A stretch of 64,000 bases of DNA from assembly GCA_977017575.1 (NCBI GenBank), contig CDRNVI010000014.1, positions 455,507 to 519,506 on the forward strand. Direction: 5' to 3'. Position numbers and translations under genes: made by a program. The DNA is from Paramoeba atlantica. Its lineage: Eukaryota; Discosea. The notes below the pieces were generated by a model, which worked only from the letters and a program-made list of their open reading frames with translations, searched no databases and was not told the origin of the DNA. Below, piece by piece: positions 1 to 10,384 of the stretch (its first letter is position 1; each line of letters starts with the position of its first letter).

Positions 1-60
1 TTCCCCCCATTTTGAAAACGAGCAAAATGTAAAACTAGGAAATGCATGCTACAACCGCAC
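1..60 (-). repeat. 3'-UTR scrap of the 'family C' tail
   Basis: The first ~50 bases match the stretch at 26513-26565 and, less closely, 8015-8050 (C-rich run, then ttttgaaaacgagcaaaa). In those places the sequence belongs to a poly(A)-tailed minus-strand repeat, here called family C. The piece is cut by the window edge. Bases 61-264 are AT-rich and show nothing I recognise beyond a short direct repeat of 'actacaaccgcaca'. Confidence 0.55.
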
Positions 61-264
61 ATACAAAACTACAACCGCACATCTCTAACTATATATTAAA
101 AAACGAGTGTAAGAAATCCATTCTGAAATCCACGGCGAGGGCATCCGGACATTAACATAATCAAATCACGAATATGATAAAGTAAAGAAGTATCTAATTG
201 AAAACATAGCTTATGTTGAACGTCTACTTCTCGTTATGCTATGGTTCCTCTTATGATGCTAGTA

Positions 265-640
265 GATTTCTCCTATTGCTGAATAACGCGCGCTGTATAA
301 ATATTCAAAAAGGGGCCCTGGTACCACACAATTAAACTCAGAATGTTGAAGAAAAGGGAATACTTTGTGAAGGGGCTTAGCCCCCCACGCTCCGCAGCCG
401 TGGCTGGGGGTTGGTGGGTGGGCTTCGAAAACGTGTAAATAAACTTTGAAGAATAGCCTTCACACAACACAAAATCAACAAACAGAACAATATTTCTACC
501 AGAAACAATACATACATATTATCAATAATTTCACTTGAAATGTAATCATATAAAAGCTTAAAATACAGCGCGTACAATGCCCGCCGGCCACGTAAGTAAA
601 TAGCCCTCGCCTAAATTTCTTACCGTAAACTTTTAAAAGA
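265..640 (-). other. Diverged terminal region of a VIPER-like element
   Basis: Two blocks resemble the VIPER-like element at 36707-43514 in the same order. Bases ~395-465 (tggctgggggt.ggtgggtgggc, then ...aatagcct) resemble ~36930-36990, the spacer and start of repeat A2. Bases ~565-640 (gtacaatgcccg.cggcca ... cgtaaacttttaaa) resemble ~37905-37998. This suggests a second, older copy whose interior is absent here. The similarity was judged by eye. It lies directly against the short 3'UTR of the RLE-A element that follows. Confidence 0.4.
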
Positions 641-654
641 AATTAAAGCTAAAT

Positions 655-3600
655 CTAGAAGCCATAAGTATCCTCCTCTGTACGGGGCTCCAAGAACCGA
701 CGCAACTGGCAGTTTAACACTGCCCCATTCAATTCTTGCAAATGCAGCGCAAAGTCTCGTTCCACCGCCTGCGGATTCATGGACGATTTCTCGGCCAAAA
801 TGTGTAGTAGCTCTCTTGTGTTGGCGTGAAGTGATCCGCTTGCAAGGATGGGTAAGCACCGAAAGTTGTCCTCTCTTAATATTTTGGTCGCCACGTACTT
901 GGTGCGTTTCCTCGTGATCGCGTCTTGGAGTGCTTTTGCTGGCTTGGTACCGAGAATGGAAGGAGCGAGCTCGTGTACGACTGTAAGGTCATAAAAGATC
1001 TCCCCTGTGGCCCAATATACTACCAAATCGGGGCCCGATCGATGCAACGCGCTGCCTTTGCACGCTGTTGCATGCTCCCTCTTTCGCTCTTCGGAAATTA
1101 CCTCCGAGCACCCGAGGCACGTGTACGATGAAAACTGACGGGGCTCCCGCTCGCATGGGATACCGGCCTTCATGCAAAGGTCGTAGATGTAACGAATCAG
1201 ACAATTGTGCTTCGTAGTCGAATTCGTTCCGGTGCACCTGACGCATCCCGGCACGTGGGTGAGAGCGGTCTCGCCGTTGATTTCCGTTTTGCAGCCCGGG
1301 CAGAGAAAGGATGAAGGGAGCTCCGGGTGACAGATACCGAGCCTCGGCATCACTGCTAGGGTGTATTGTCGCGTCGGTATAAATCGTTCGGTCGCGTGCA
1401 GCCACGAGTAGCTTCCTTTCCGAGTAGTTGCCTGCATTATCTGCGCAGTTTTCTTGGTTTCACACAGACGCGTTTTTATCGCCTTGTGTACTGCTTTCTC
1501 CGCAGACTCTTCTTCCGGTACAGCGGCCACTGTTGAGGCATCGCACGTCGCGACTTGAGCTGAAAACTTTTTTTGCTGCTCTAAAGCTGCGTGTTGCGAA
1601 GCCTCATATGCGGCCACTCGGATAGAGTCCGTTGAAGACAGGCCCAAACCACCCATCGACAGCGGCAAACGAGCCCACTCGACTTGATCGGATGTCAAAG
1701 GACCAAGCCATGCTTTCAGAACGTCTTCTACCTCTGAGTCAAATTCCTTCGCCATCTCTCCAGATGCCTCCGGCGCGTGCGTTCGAATCTGGTATCTTTG
1801 TCTCACATTGACGCATTTCGACAGGATGAGGCACGAGACATTATTTGCTCCCATTCTCCGCAATCTTCTAAAAATTGTTTTATGCTTACGAAGATTCCTT
1901 AAAAGAAGATTGCTGACCCGTTCATTTTCTCCGATGTATGCCCCTAGTGCTTTCAGGGCATCTGACTCAGAATTCACCCCGGCCATCTTTAGAGTCTCTG
2001 GAATTTCTCTACCTTCTCTCCCGCCAAACCACACACATTTTCTGTTAGCGAGTTGTACATCTCTCTCGCCCAAAAGGTCCCACAGTCTATAGAACGCTTT
2101 CGTCAAAAGATCCGCGTCGTCGGACACCAGATTTATGTCATCGATATAGGCAAAAATTTTCAGCGTTGGGTATTCAAGAGCCAATGTTGCGAGCATTGGC
2201 TGCATGAAGGTGCAGAAAAGAAAGCTGGAAAGCGGCGACCCCTGCCGCACACCTCGAGAACTACTAACCGTGCCGTGTAGCGTACCATCTTTCCCGTAGA
2301 ACAACAGTTCAGATGGTTTAGAATATTGCGCATGGAAGAGACGTTGGAAAGGACGAAGCGTAGCATAAGAGTACAGAGAGTCGGCGATGTGATCGCGATA
2401 CGGTGAATTGAATGCATTGCACAGATCAATCGACAGAATTTTTTCACCCTTCATGTAGCTCTCCTGAAGTTGATGCACGATGGACTCGCATCCTGATTTT
2501 TGCGATACCCCGTATTGCCAAGGAGCAAACAAAGTGCCAAGGGATCGTTCGTATTTCTGTAGCATAACCACTTCCGCTAGCTTCAGAAACATTTCCCCAA
2601 CCGCGACAGGGCGAATACCTCCGTCGGCTTTCGGAATAGCAACCAGCCGCGCTCTTTTAAGTCTTGTCATCACCTCGTCCGCTACCTTCCCGTTGATCAC
2701 ATCCAAGAGCATGTGACATAGGGCAGAGCAACATACTTCGTCATCCAGAAGTATGCGAACGATTCCATCCGTGGTTCCAGAAGGGCCAGGAGCTGCTCCC
2801 TTAGCAAGACGTCGTCCAGCCTCTCGAAGTTCTTGTGTCGATAAAATCGCCAAAGCTGGAGCATCTGCTGGAAGGTGGAATGTGCGTTCGGAATATGGAT
2901 GAAGCGTTTTCAATTTCGCGATCGTCTCCTCGTCAGACAGCTTGCGCTCGATTACCTCCTGGTCCAACACTTTTGTGGCCTTAGATGCACATCCCTCAAC
3001 GACCAACCGAATCGCTTTTTTGATCGCTCGGGCGTCCGAGGCTTCCTCATCCTCCATCGCATTCTCTGCCTTTTGGAGCTCGCGTTTCGATTTCATTGGC
3101 CTTCTGCGACGTCTACGCGTGTAGGCCTCACGAACAGCAGCTAAAGAGAACTTCATCGCCGACATCAGTCTATGCCAGATTTTGTTTCTCTGATCGTACC
3201 CACAGTCCGCATAGTCCCTGATCAATTCCCGGTAAACCGCTATGACGCACGGGACGAATTCCGATCCTATCGATTTGACAGTGGGAATTGGCTCCAAATC
3301 CAAATCACATTCCGTATTGGTCACGCTTGGAATTAATGGATCACTTTGATTTGTAGTGGGTGAGTCGCCAGGATTTCCTTGGGCTTCCGGTCCGACTTGT
3401 CCATCCATCCACACTATTCTGTATATCCTAACATTCGGTTGCGGTGGTAAGGTCCCCACGAAAGCTTCTTGTACTTGATGACCCTTAATCCCCTGATAGT
3501 CGATAGCTATTTTGCGAATGCCCGCTCTTGTTTTAACTGAATCCACCACTCCAATCGAGATATTCAACAAGGGCTGTCGATCAAAACTCCATGCAACTAC

Positions 3601-4782
3601 GCATTCATTCCCTAGTCGAGCGTCTTTAGTCTGCTGCGCTATTCGTTCTGGGCTCAGGGGGAAGTCAACACCAATCCGCACCGTAGCGTAAAGCGCTCGA
3701 ACTATCCGGGTGACCGCATTTACATTTCCTGATGTATCTGTGATTCGCAAATCTTCCTTTTCGAATCTCTGCTGCTCATGTGCTGTCGGCGGGCTATCGC
3801 AATCCAGAAATTCATTTAACACCTCATCAGGTGACATGATACCGGGTGTCAAGGGTCTAGGGGTGGCCTCTGTTACCAGAAAGGGTGGTGGAGAAGAATA
3901 TTGTGGAGACATGAGTTCTGCAACGGAAATATTCGTAACCGGTAGCGGAGACGGCAACTTCTGAAATGGGGACGACGGATCTGTTGCCGTATTTTCCGTG
4001 GCTTGAGTACGATTCTGCGTGGCCGCCACCGGTCTCTGCGTGGCCGCCACCGGGCTTTGCGTAGTTCTTTCTTGTGCCTGTGGGGATACCGCTCGGGCGT
4101 AAGAAATTTGTTTCTGGCTCACGGTGTTGGGCGACGTGTCAATGTCCCCCCCAATAATTCGTATTCGCGGGCGGTTCCCGTTCTTCGCCTCTTTTGGTCC
4201 ATCACAGTTCATGAGATTCAGCCTCTTGCCAAGGCGACGAAATATATTGGACGGCAGGTGTGCAGTTTTAATTTTAACCGTGGACCCGTTTCCTTCCGTG
4301 GACCCGTTTCCTTCTGTCATGCCACTGTTTTGCTGGTTCCCACGTTTGGGGTGTGCCTTCGGAGACGGAGGTGTTATTGAATTTGGAAGCGGAGGTGGCG
4401 GAGAGAGCGGCTCCCGAGGCAGGGGTAGGGTCGACTGCTGGGGCGGTTGCGGAGGCGACTGCGGAAGTGGTGACTGCGTAGGTCGCGATTGCGGGGGTTG
4501 AGGGGGGGGAGGGGCCTGCGGTGGAGGAGCGTTCGGCGATGAGTTCTGTGGGGGCGTGTCGCTCGGCGGCTTGTCGGGAAATTTCTTCTGTGATGACAAA
4601 GGCGGCAATTGCGTCGCTGGCGCGGCTCGAGGAGGTGGGGAATTCTGTGCGGGTGGAGCGCCACGTGGGGGAGAGTTCGGAGCGACCGGCGCCGATTTCT
4701 TTCTGCGGCGGGCTGGGGCTAGAGGCAAAATCTCGGGAGCTACTCCTGATTCTTTCGCCTTGGAGCGAGTTACCACTCCCAT
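655..4782 (-). CDS. RLE-A1: RT and restriction-like endonuclease ORF of a non-LTR retrotransposon
   Basis: One open frame of 1375 aa encodes the polyprotein of a site-nicking, target-primed retrotransposon. Residues ~20-160 are Pro-rich. A conserved region (~450-520: VAWSFD...LNIS...GHQ...NVRIYRIVW) precedes the RT and recurs in all RLE-A copies; its fold is unknown to me. The RT spans ~645-920, with a catalytic Asp in LCNAFNSP (~785), GVRQGSPLS and YIDD (~877). Zinc motifs follow (CPGC...HVPGC ~1160-1180; CLGC...HATAC ~1222-1241). The RLE has SGPDLVVYW...FYDLTVVHE (~1250-1272), the PD-D core of CRE/SLACS/R2-type enzymes. I chose the ATG at 4782 because the same MGVVTRSKAK start recurs at 32834. 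The open frame continues upstream only through LINE sequence. It appears intact, so this may be a recently active copy. Confidence 0.93.
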   Translation of the reverse strand: MGVVTRSKAKESGVAPEILPLAPARRRKKSAPVAPNSPPRGAPPAQNSPPPRAAPATQLPPLSSQKKFPDKPPSDTPPQNSSPNAPPPQAPPPPQPPQSRPTQSPLPQSPPQPPQQSTLPLPREPLSPPPPLPNSITPPSPKAHPKRGNQQNSGMTEGNGSTEGNGSTVKIKTAHLPSNIFRRLGKRLNLMNCDGPKEAKNGNRPRIRIIGGDIDTSPNTVSQKQISYARAVSPQAQERTTQSPVAATQRPVAATQNRTQATENTATDPSSPFQKLPSPLPVTNISVAELMSPQYSSPPPFLVTEATPRPLTPGIMSPDEVLNEFLDCDSPPTAHEQQRFEKEDLRITDTSGNVNAVTRIVRALYATVRIGVDFPLSPERIAQQTKDARLGNECVVAWSFDRQPLLNISIGVVDSVKTRAGIRKIAIDYQGIKGHQVQEAFVGTLPPQPNVRIYRIVWMDGQVGPEAQGNPGDSPTTNQSDPLIPSVTNTECDLDLEPIPTVKSIGSEFVPCVIAVYRELIRDYADCGYDQRNKIWHRLMSAMKFSLAAVREAYTRRRRRRPMKSKRELQKAENAMEDEEASDARAIKKAIRLVVEGCASKATKVLDQEVIERKLSDEETIAKLKTLHPYSERTFHLPADAPALAILSTQELREAGRRLAKGAAPGPSGTTDGIVRILLDDEVCCSALCHMLLDVINGKVADEVMTRLKRARLVAIPKADGGIRPVAVGEMFLKLAEVVMLQKYERSLGTLFAPWQYGVSQKSGCESIVHQLQESYMKGEKILSIDLCNAFNSPYRDHIADSLYSYATLRPFQRLFHAQYSKPSELLFYGKDGTLHGTVSSSRGVRQGSPLSSFLFCTFMQPMLATLALEYPTLKIFAYIDDINLVSDDADLLTKAFYRLWDLLGERDVQLANRKCVWFGGREGREIPETLKMAGVNSESDALKALGAYIGENERVSNLLLRNLRKHKTIFRRLRRMGANNVSCLILSKCVNVRQRYQIRTHAPEASGEMAKEFDSEVEDVLKAWLGPLTSDQVEWARLPLSMGGLGLSSTDSIRVAAYEASQHAALEQQKKFSAQVATCDASTVAAVPEEESAEKAVHKAIKTRLCETKKTAQIMQATTRKGSYSWLHATERFIPTRQYTLAVMPRLGICHPELPSSFLCPGCKTEINGETALTHVPGCVRCTGTNSTTKHNCLIRYIYDLCMKAGIPCEREPRQFSSYTCLGCSEVISEERKREHATACKGSALHRSGPDLVVYWATGEIFYDLTVVHELAPSILGTKPAKALQDAITRKRTKYVATKILREDNFRCLPILASGSLHANTRELLHILAEKSSMNPQAVERDFALHLQELNGAVLNCQLRRFLEPRTEEDTYGF

Positions 4783-4808
4783 TGAAGAGTAAACGATTAG
4801 AAAATAAT

Positions 4809-4816
4809 CAACAAGG
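4809..4816 (-). other. Partial spliced-leader remnant (last 8 nt)
   Basis: On the minus strand CCTTGTTG, the 3' end of the SL exon seen elsewhere, sits 26 nt before the RLE-A1 start codon and is followed by ATTATTTTC, like the first bases after the SL in RLE-B copies. Eight bases alone are weak evidence; the matching position relative to the start codon is the reason for the call. Confidence 0.45.
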
Positions 4817-4971
4817 ATTGGCCGCCAATTCGCTATTTGTGTCAGGTCGCCTTTTTTTGGAATAGGCACCTGAAGGACAATTTTCCAGGACGCAGGCGAA
4901 ACCCCTGTTCGATGAACCTCGTTTATAATATGTAATAAGGATTTTCTCAGCTCAGCATGTTCTGTGATCAT
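4817..4971 (-). pseudogene. LINE reverse-transcriptase fragment
   Basis: About 52 codons read ...TGVSPASWKIVLQVPIPKKG, then a short gap and ANWRPI. This is the RT fingers region (motifs 1-2) of an APE-type LINE. The frame is fused to the RLE-A1 5'UTR, so the long open frame reaching 4971 is an accident of juxtaposition and not an RLE-A N-terminus. The rest of this LINE is missing: RLE-A1 lies on one side and RLE-A2 on the other. Confidence 0.75.
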
Positions 4972-4987
4972 TCTGAGATCATTCTGA
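4966..4987. repeat. 11-bp tandem duplication at a head-to-head junction
   Basis: gatcattctga occurs twice back to back (4966-4976 and 4977-4987), exactly where minus-strand LINE sequence meets the plus-strand RLE-A2 frame. It may be a target-site duplication left with no element between the copies, or a microduplication made when the truncated 5' end was joined. Confidence 0.7.
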
Positions 4988-7684
4988 CAGCGACTTCGAA
5001 AACCCTGAGGAGTTCCCTCCGATTCAAAATACGGAGAGCATAAACTACCACGATCCTGGAGACCGAGCTACCGAAGAGAAGCAGAAAGAGCGAACTAGAG
5101 ATGAAACTGCAGAAACACAGGTACCAAGTCCAGAGTGCATTGATGCGCAAAACTTCGTCACGCAACGCGATTTTTTCGACTGCGAATCTCCCATTTCTCC
5201 TTCGACCGAAGTACTAGCGAGCGATGCCGCGGTGTCACCCGATGACGTTGCCCGTGCAATTCAGCAAGAAATAGACCCGAAGACTCAGTTCCCTATCCCA
5301 GCAGATGAAATAAACACCATGTCGTATAATGCAAAACCCGGAGACCGTTGCATTATCGCTTGGAGCTTTGACTGTACACCGGCGATGAACATTTCTCGTG
5401 GAGTGGTCCAGACTTCCCGTAAACGAGGTAATATCAGAAAGCTGGCTATGGAATACACGGGAGTACTCGGACATAAGGCAGGGGAAATATTTCCTGGACA
5501 TATCCCTCCGCAAGCCAACGTTCGTGTTTTCAAACTGATGTGGGACGCCAGCGTGCAACAAGATACGACCCATACCACACAAACTGTCAAATGCCGACAC
5601 ACAGAAGACGATTTGGACCTGGAGCCAATGCCAACTCTGCGCACAGTTGCACCGGAGTTTATCCCTTGCGTGATCGCAATCTATAGAGATATAGTACGTG
5701 ACTATGCCGATAGCGCGTATCCCCAACGCCACCGAATTTGGCACAAGCTCCTTTCCGCCATGAAATACTCGTTAACCACGATTCGTAAAGTCACTGTCAA
5801 GCGACGTCGACGACGCCCCCTACAATCCATGGAGTCGCAAACGCCAACAAACGAAGGAACAGGCTCCAGTCCTGATATTAATGTTAGCGATAAGCGGGCC
5901 ATTAAAAAGGCTACTAGTCTCGTGATGGACGGATGTGTTTCAAAAGCTACACGCGTTTTAGATCAGGAAATCGTTGCGAAGTCATTGAGCGACGATGACA
6001 CTCTTGCAAAACTTCGCGATTTACACCCCGATCTGCCGGTAAACTTCCAGATTCCACAAGACGCACCTATCACGGCATGCATCACGCCTGATGAGCTTAG
6101 AGAAGCCGGTAGACGCATGGCTAAAGGTGCTGCGCCGGGGCCGACAGGAACGACGGACTTAATTCTACGCATGCTATTAGATGATGAAGTATGTTGCGTC
6201 AGCTTAACTCACATGTTCACCGATTTGATAAATGGATCAGTTTCTGATGAAGTAATGAAGCGACTTAAGCGAGCACGTCTTGTTGGTATCCCGAAACCTG
6301 CAGGAGGAATACGACCGATAGCCGTCGGAGAGGTATGGCTGAAACTCGCCGAAGTAGTACTCCTACAACGGCACGAAAAAAAGCTCGCCCCACTATTCTC
6401 ACCGCATCAATACGGGGTAATGGTCAAATCAGGTTGTGAGCGTGTCGTACACGAACTGCGCGAAAGGTACATAGAAGGCTGCAAAATTCTGTCAATTGAT
6501 CTTAAAAATGCGTTCAATTCTCCTTCGCGAGATGAAATCGCTAAAGCAGTCTTCGCCTTCAGCTCCCTACGTCCCTTCTATCGACTATTTTGCGCAGAAT
6601 ACGGAAGCCCATCTGAACTTTTGTTTTATGGAAAAGATGGTAAACTTTGCAATACAGTCATGAGCGCGGCGGGCGTGCGCCAAGGATCGCCACTGTCCTC
6701 AGTACTATTTTGTGCCTTTCTCCAACCAATGCTCGAGACGATTGCCGATGAATTTCCAAGTATCCGCATATATGCTTTTGTGGATGACATAAGCTTTGCT
6801 TCGCAGGACGCCGACCTTCTGACTTCTGCGTTCCTCCGCATACGTGAGCTATTAGCCGAAAAGCGTGTTGAAATGTCCCCTACAAAATGTGTTTGGTTTA
6901 ATGGAATCGAAAATGTGCCAATTCCGCATGGGCTACAAAATGAGGGAGTAACGTCGGAATCAGGTTCAACAAAAATTCTTGGTGCGTTTGTCGGAGAAAC
7001 CCAACGAGTGAGCGACCAGCTCGTGCTAAAATTGAGAAAACACCAGACGGCATTCAGGCGTTTGAACCAGATGGGCGCCAGCAACGTGTCGCTTGTCTTA
7101 CTTTCGCGGTGTGTGAATGTAAGACATCGGTATCACATACGCGTCCATGATCCCGAAAGTTCCCTCGAGCTCACTCGACGATTTGATCAAGAGGTGACTA
7201 ACACTCTCAAGACGTGGTTTGGTAAATTGTCCGCGAATCAAATATCATGGGCGAGACTCCCATTGAAAAAGGGAGGACTCGGCCTCACACCCTCCGAACA
7301 AATTCGAGAAGCTGCGTTCAATAAATCGAAACAACAGGCAATGGAGCGACCAGTCTATCTTTCAGCTCCCGTCTGTGGCTTTGAATCAAGTGAGCGCACG
7401 CCGATGCTGTCTCAGGGTGAGTCGCAAACCCCGACCGACGAACCAACCTCAGAAGAATTGTACCATCAAGACATTCGCGACAGGCTCATGGAGACTCCTC
7501 GTCAAGCTGACATTATCCGAGCCGCGAGTACCAAAGGTAATTACTCTTGGCTGCAATCATGTGCTAAACTGATTCCCCCACGACTTTTTACGCTTGCTGT
7601 TATGCCAAGACTCGGTATAGCACACCCTAAGCTCCCAAGTCATCTAAAATGCCCAGGTTGCCATATCCTGCTTACGAGTGATAA
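4977..7684 (+). pseudogene. RLE-A2: retrotransposon ORF lacking its endonuclease end
   Basis: The frame is open from 4977 (stop at 4974) and has no RLE-A-like ATG near its start, so the 5' end is truncated. It carries the pre-RT domain (CIIAWSFD...MNISRG...NVRVF, ~5350-5540), a basic stretch RRRRRP, and an RT with DLKNAFNSP, GVRQGSPLSS and FVDD (about 6775-6790; Phe for the usual Tyr). The protein is closely similar to RLE-A5 at 45474-48057. It stops after the first Cys pair of the zinc motif (CPGC, ~7650), where a poly(T) run begins at 7685, so the second Cys-His half and the whole RLE domain are missing. The copy cannot encode a complete polyprotein. Confidence 0.9.
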
Positions 7685-7767
7685 TTTTTTTTTTTTTTTT
7701 TTTTTTATTGGGGGGGGGTATACGAGTTGAAAACAAACAATCAAATTAGCAATTCTTTTTCTGTCAA
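7685..7767 (-). mobile_element. Short poly(A)-tailed RLE-B 3'-UTR copy
   Basis: A run of 22 T, a G run, then tatacgagttgaaaacaaacaatc...: read on the minus strand this is the end of the RLE-B 3'UTR finishing in a C run and poly(A). It is an extremely 5'-truncated insertion of about 60 nt into RLE-A2. Related copies end at 24832 and ~26799. Confidence 0.7.
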
Positions 7768-7951
7768 TTTTTTTTTTTTTTTTTGCAGATAATAGGGGGG
7801 GAAGAGTACGAGTTCTAACTTTATATATGTATGTGCGGTATGACTTTCTCACTTACTTTCCCACTTGCTCAACTTCTTTCCCTCACTTCCCCCCATTTTA
7901 AAAACGAGCAAAATATATAACTAGCAAATACATGCTTTCCCATCTTACCAA
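7768..7951 (-). mobile_element. Poly(A)-tailed family C 3'-UTR copy
   Basis: It starts with 17 T (7768-7784), then gcagataata, a G run and aagagtacgag. On the minus strand the element ends CTCTTC, a C run, TATTATCTGC and poly(A). The same end recurs at 24415-24620 and 26400-26600. Only the last ~170 nt of the element are present. Confidence 0.7.
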
Positions 7952-8110
7952 TTTTTTTTTTTTTTTTTTTTTTTTTTGACTTTCTCACTTACTTTCCTAC
8001 TTGCTCAACTTCTTTCCCTAACTTCCCCCCATTTTGAAAACGAGCAAAACGTTTCCAGAACGAGTCCAACATTTCCACAATTTCCACACTTATGGTCCTT
8101 CACTTTCCCT
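7952..8110 (-). mobile_element. Third stacked family C tail
   Basis: A run of 26 T (7952-7977) is followed by gactttctcacttactttcc..., the family C tail again but polyadenylated ~60 nt earlier than the neighbouring copy. Three tails with three different cleavage points are stacked here in the same orientation. The right boundary, before the RLE-A3 5' region, is uncertain; 8050-8184 is pyrimidine-rich with no SL that I can see. Confidence 0.6.
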
Positions 8111-8184
8111 TACTCCACATACTTTCCACACCTACTCCCCTTTTTTGCTTCTCGATATTCACTGCTACATTTTTTTTTTTTTCA

Positions 8185-9615
8185 ATGGATTCGACAAAAG
8201 CAGTTCAAGTTTCACCAACAGTGTTGCAAGTCTCACCGGAAACACCCGTAACACACAACTTCCACGACTGCATATCGCCATCTCCGGAGCTATCCCAAAA
8301 GTGCAGGTCACCCAACACACGAGCTGCGGCAATGGACGATGAAGAAACGGGGGATGCTGTTACGCACGAAGCACGCAACACTACAATCGAATCCAAAAAA
8401 AATCAGAACAGTGCCATAATATTCGTAGGCCATAGCGAAGATGAAGTGGAGAAACGAGCCCTGGAGCTGATGCAGTCGGCGAAACCAATTTCTCAATTTC
8501 CCCTGTCTTCGGAAGAAATCTGGTCGCGCTCGAAAACCATAAAAAACGGAACGACCTGCACAGTAGCATGGACGTGGGACCGACAAACGACACTCAACAT
8601 TTCGCTAGGAAAAGTGGTAAAAACGTACAAACGGGCATCCAAAGGTAAACTTACTATTCAATATACAGGAGTCGTTGGACATAAGGCAGGAGAGAATTTT
8701 GATGGATGTATCCCACCACAAGAAAACGTTCGTGTCTTTCAAATTCTGTGGCACTGCGCCCCTCCTCCGATAGATTTTACGACACCGGAAGTGCTTGAAT
8801 ACACACCGCCGGTGGGAAGCACCCAACAAACAGCTCCTGACGAAGACGTAGACCACCTACCAGTGCCAACGGCGCGCAGCTTCTCCCCTGAGTTTGTGCC
8901 GTGCGTAGTTGCGGTGTACCGGGATATTATGTTCGCCTATGAAAAAAGCGACTACGCTGGGCGCCACAAAATCTGGAATCAAACACTTTCAGCTATGAAA
9001 GTCTCTCTGGTAACAATTCGAAGCTCTAGCGGACGACAACGACGGCGGAAACCACACAAGGAGCACACGAGCCCGCAGGACGGCTCATCAGAAGAGGCAA
9101 AGACAACTGCCGATGACGTGCGAGCAGTAAAGAAAGCGACAAGACTCGTGCTTGAGGGGTGCTCCACTAAAGCGGCCAAGGTCATGGGTCAGACCTTCAC
9201 CCGCAACATGCTGTCCGACGCCGAAACGCTGGAAAAATTGCGAATGCTTCACCCTGCACAAACATGTGACTTCAAACTGCCAGATGACGCGCCAATCATC
9301 GCCGGGGTCTCTCCAGAGGAGCTGCGTGCAGCAGGTCGAAGGCTAGCGAAGGGAGTCAGCCCAGGCCCAACGGGAACGACTGACAACGTGCTACGACTTC
9401 TGCTGGACGATGAAGTGTGCTGCACGAGCCTTTGTCACATGATGGCCGATCTACTGAACGGTTTTCTTTCGCGACAAGTTTTACGGCGGCTAAACAGAGC
9501 GAGGTTGATCGCTATCCCGAAACCAGATGGAGGCGTTCGGCCAGTTGCTATGGGAGACGTTTTTGGAAAGTTAGCGGGAATCATTCTTTTTCAACGCTAT
9601 GAAAATACCCTGTGA
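8185..9615 (+). pseudogene. RLE-A3: 5' half of an RLE-A ORF
   Basis: I chose the ATG at 8185 (MDSTKAVQ), just after a T-rich leader; the frame upstream is low-complexity. It encodes the pre-RT domain (CTVAWTWD...LNISLG...NVRVFQILW), the conserved block PEFVPCVVAVYRDI, and the start of the RT (ELRAAGRRLAKG, RLIAIPKPDGGVRPVAMGD). The frame ends at YENTL where the 3' end of RLE-B1 begins. RT motifs from the catalytic Asp onward, the zinc motifs and the RLE are missing downstream and are not found on the far side of RLE-B1, where the tandem array starts instead. Confidence 0.88.
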
Positions 9616-10384
9616 CACAACCCGGTGCCAGTAAAACGAGGCACTAAATAATTAGGGTGGATGTCATTCTGGCAACGTAGAATGGGTGGCACCGCCCGGT
9701 ACCGAATATAACAAGGTACTAAGAAACTAGGGTGGGTGCCATTCGGGCTAATCTTTGGAATGTGTTTGTGTTTTTTTTATCCACCCTCAAAAGATAGAGT
9801 GGTTTTTTTGGTCAAGGGGCGCCTTATTTGCATTACCTAAGGCGCAGGGGTATAGCGCACCCCACCTCCCTAGCTGTAACCTAACTCCTCTCCAAGCGGA
9901 GGTCAGCCGTAGCTTGCTATGGCTGGCTCTCCGGATACGTCGCAAGACGTATTCGGACTGCCCGTTTGGGGAGTTGAGGGGCCATAACTTTTCGGAGTCA
10001 AAAGGCCCAATACATCATCATCATATACTACAAACAAGAAAAACAGTAAAAATTAAAACAAGCAATCCATGCCCAATCCATTCGCGCGTTCCGGACCGGG
10101 TCTTTCGACCTCTCCACGGCCTGACTTGTGAACCCTTCCCTTGTTATATGGGAGGGCGCAGGCGCGGGCCTGTGTCGACAGCGACACGGTCACGAAACAG
10201 GATGCTGGCCGACGGGGAGGAGATTCACTGCCCGTGTACTACCTCACTTGGGGTACCTAGCCCTCGCGGGCTAGGCGTGAGTATAGACTCTGTCGACCCG
10301 ACCAGCATCCGGGCTCACATTAGAGAGCCTCACTCATGAGAGCAAGGCTTGAGAATAGGTGGGTAAGACACAGTGGGTAGGGGC
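9613..10384 (-). other. 3' untranslated region of RLE-B1
   Basis: This non-coding stretch lies between the RLE-B1 stop codon and the junction with RLE-A3. It holds the conserved RLE-B 3'UTR core (10079-10290): the hairpin GGTC-GAAA-GACC on the minus strand, GTGTCG-CTGT-CGACAC, and a CTAGCC...GGCTAG stem. The same core recurs at 24255-24405, 32200-32400, 48380-48450 and 53205-53268, and in variant form in family C. There is no poly(A) at the 9613 junction. Instead a diverged tandem repeat ends the element, so its 3' terminus is unlike other RLE-B copies and may be rearranged. Confidence 0.7.
9618..9765. repeat. Diverged ~77-bp tandem repeat
   Basis: Two imperfect copies begin at about 9618 and 9695. 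Both read cccggt.cc...aa..aggtact/aggcacta...ctagggtggatg/tgggtgcc...ggaatg. The pair sits at the distal end of the RLE-B1 3'UTR and is not seen at the end of the other RLE-B copies. Confidence 0.6.

Noticed and set aside
4003..4664. Open frames opposite the Pro-rich region of RLE-A1
   Set aside because: GC-rich, Pro-coding DNA opens the other frames by composition; they show Arg/His or Gly-rich low-complexity translations only.
655..4971. RLE-A1 beginning at 4971
   Set aside because: The first 63 codons are a LINE RT fragment and the 5'UTR; the homologous fragment at 32834 starts at the inner ATG.
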